Positions 5,118 through 5,346 of a stretch of DNA of 5,346 bases are shown in pieces. Source of the stretch: Methanomicrobiales archaeon (GTDB lineage: Archaea; Halobacteriota; Methanomicrobia; Methanomicrobiales; Methanoculleaceae); assembly GCA_012521035.1 (NCBI GenBank), contig JAAYND010000063.1:1-5346 (forward strand), written 5' to 3'. Under the pieces are notes generated by a model that saw only the letters and a program-made list of their open reading frames with translations, had not been told where the DNA came from and did no database searches. The stretch's first letter is position 1, and each line of letters starts with the position of its first letter. The position numbers were made by a program, and so were the translations under genes.

Positions 5118-5346
5118 ATGAAGACCGATGTCCTGAAAAGCATCAGGGAGACTGAAGAAGAGTATCAGGTAATGATCCGTGATGCGCAGGCTGAGAGGAA
5201 GAAGAGCCTCTCCGATGCTGAACTGGAGGCTGAAAACCTGGTCCGGAAGGCACAGAAAGATGCCGAGGATTACAGGAATCAGCGTCTGGTAGAGGCACGA
5301 GCCGAGGCGCAGAACAGGTACGCAGAGATTGTCAGGGAGGGTGAAG
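5118..5346 (+). CDS. ahaH: A1Ao (V-type) ATP synthase subunit H, N-terminal part (runs off right edge)
   Basis: The first 76 residues are visible. They form one continuous charged helix rich in Glu, Lys, Arg, Ala and Gln with no glycine or proline up to residue 74, for example RKAQKDAEDYRNQRLVEARA (43-62). Hydrophobic residues recur at intervals, as in the peripheral-stalk coiled coil. The start MKTDVLKSIRETEEE matches the style of archaeal AhaH, the small subunit that pairs with subunit E to form the peripheral stalk of the A1Ao ATP synthase. In methanogens such as Methanosarcina, ahaH opens the aha operon (H-I-K-E-C-F-A-B-D). The own promoter and strong ribosome site seen here fit a first-gene position. 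An ATG at 5094 in the same frame would add eight residues. Identification rests on the coiled-coil character and operon-start position, because the downstream subunits lie outside the window. Confidence 0.75.
   Translation, partial: MKTDVLKSIRETEEEYQVMIRDAQAERKKSLSDAELEAENLVRKAQKDAEDYRNQRLVEARAEAQNRYAEIVREGE

Overview
The window looks like chromosomal DNA from a methanogenic archaeon. The pointers are an archaeal A1Ao-type ATP synthase subunit H start at the right edge, an archaeal (ArlI/ArlJ-like) type IV pilus or secretion motor pair, TATA-box promoters, and Shine-Dalgarno sites of the AGGTGAT/AAGGAGGG type. The moderately high GC and protein style fit Methanomicrobiales, perhaps Methanoculleus or a relative. 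That placement is inference from familiarity; no search was run.

Left edge (1-391, minus strand): the N-terminal 130 residues of a RAD55/KaiC-like RecA-superfamily protein whose P-loop has lost the usual Lys-Thr/Ser pair. From 392 to 602 lies a divergent intergenic region. It holds a 12-bp palindrome, a 7-bp inverted repeat and one candidate TATA box for each direction.

Centre (about 603-4201, plus strand): a two-gene operon joined by a GTGA stop/start overlap. The first gene encodes a PilT/GspE-superfamily secretion ATPase with all the usual nucleotide-binding boxes. The second encodes its polytopic membrane platform partner, with two T2SSF domains and about nine membrane segments. Together they would form the cytoplasmic motor and inner-membrane base of a type IV pilus-like machine. 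No pilin, prepilin peptidase or archaellum accessory gene is visible in the window. The divergent RecA-like protein is a speculative candidate partner, because the archaellum motor also uses a RecA/KaiC-fold protein (ArlH/FlaH).

Right (4202-5346, plus strand): a GC-rich spacer with small hairpins leads to a promoter whose TATA box sits between the arms of an inverted repeat. That promoter drives a 51-residue zinc-ribbon protein overlapping by 17 nt an unrecognised 176-residue alpha/beta-looking protein. The stop codon of the latter overlaps the TATA-like promoter of the next unit, which starts with ATP synthase subunit H (ahaH) and runs off the window. I see no RNA gene, CRISPR array, insertion sequence or obvious mobile element. 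The strongest leads are the degenerate-P-loop RecA-like protein beside an orphan pilus motor, and the conserved-looking zinc-ribbon/unknown pair upstream of the ATP synthase operon.
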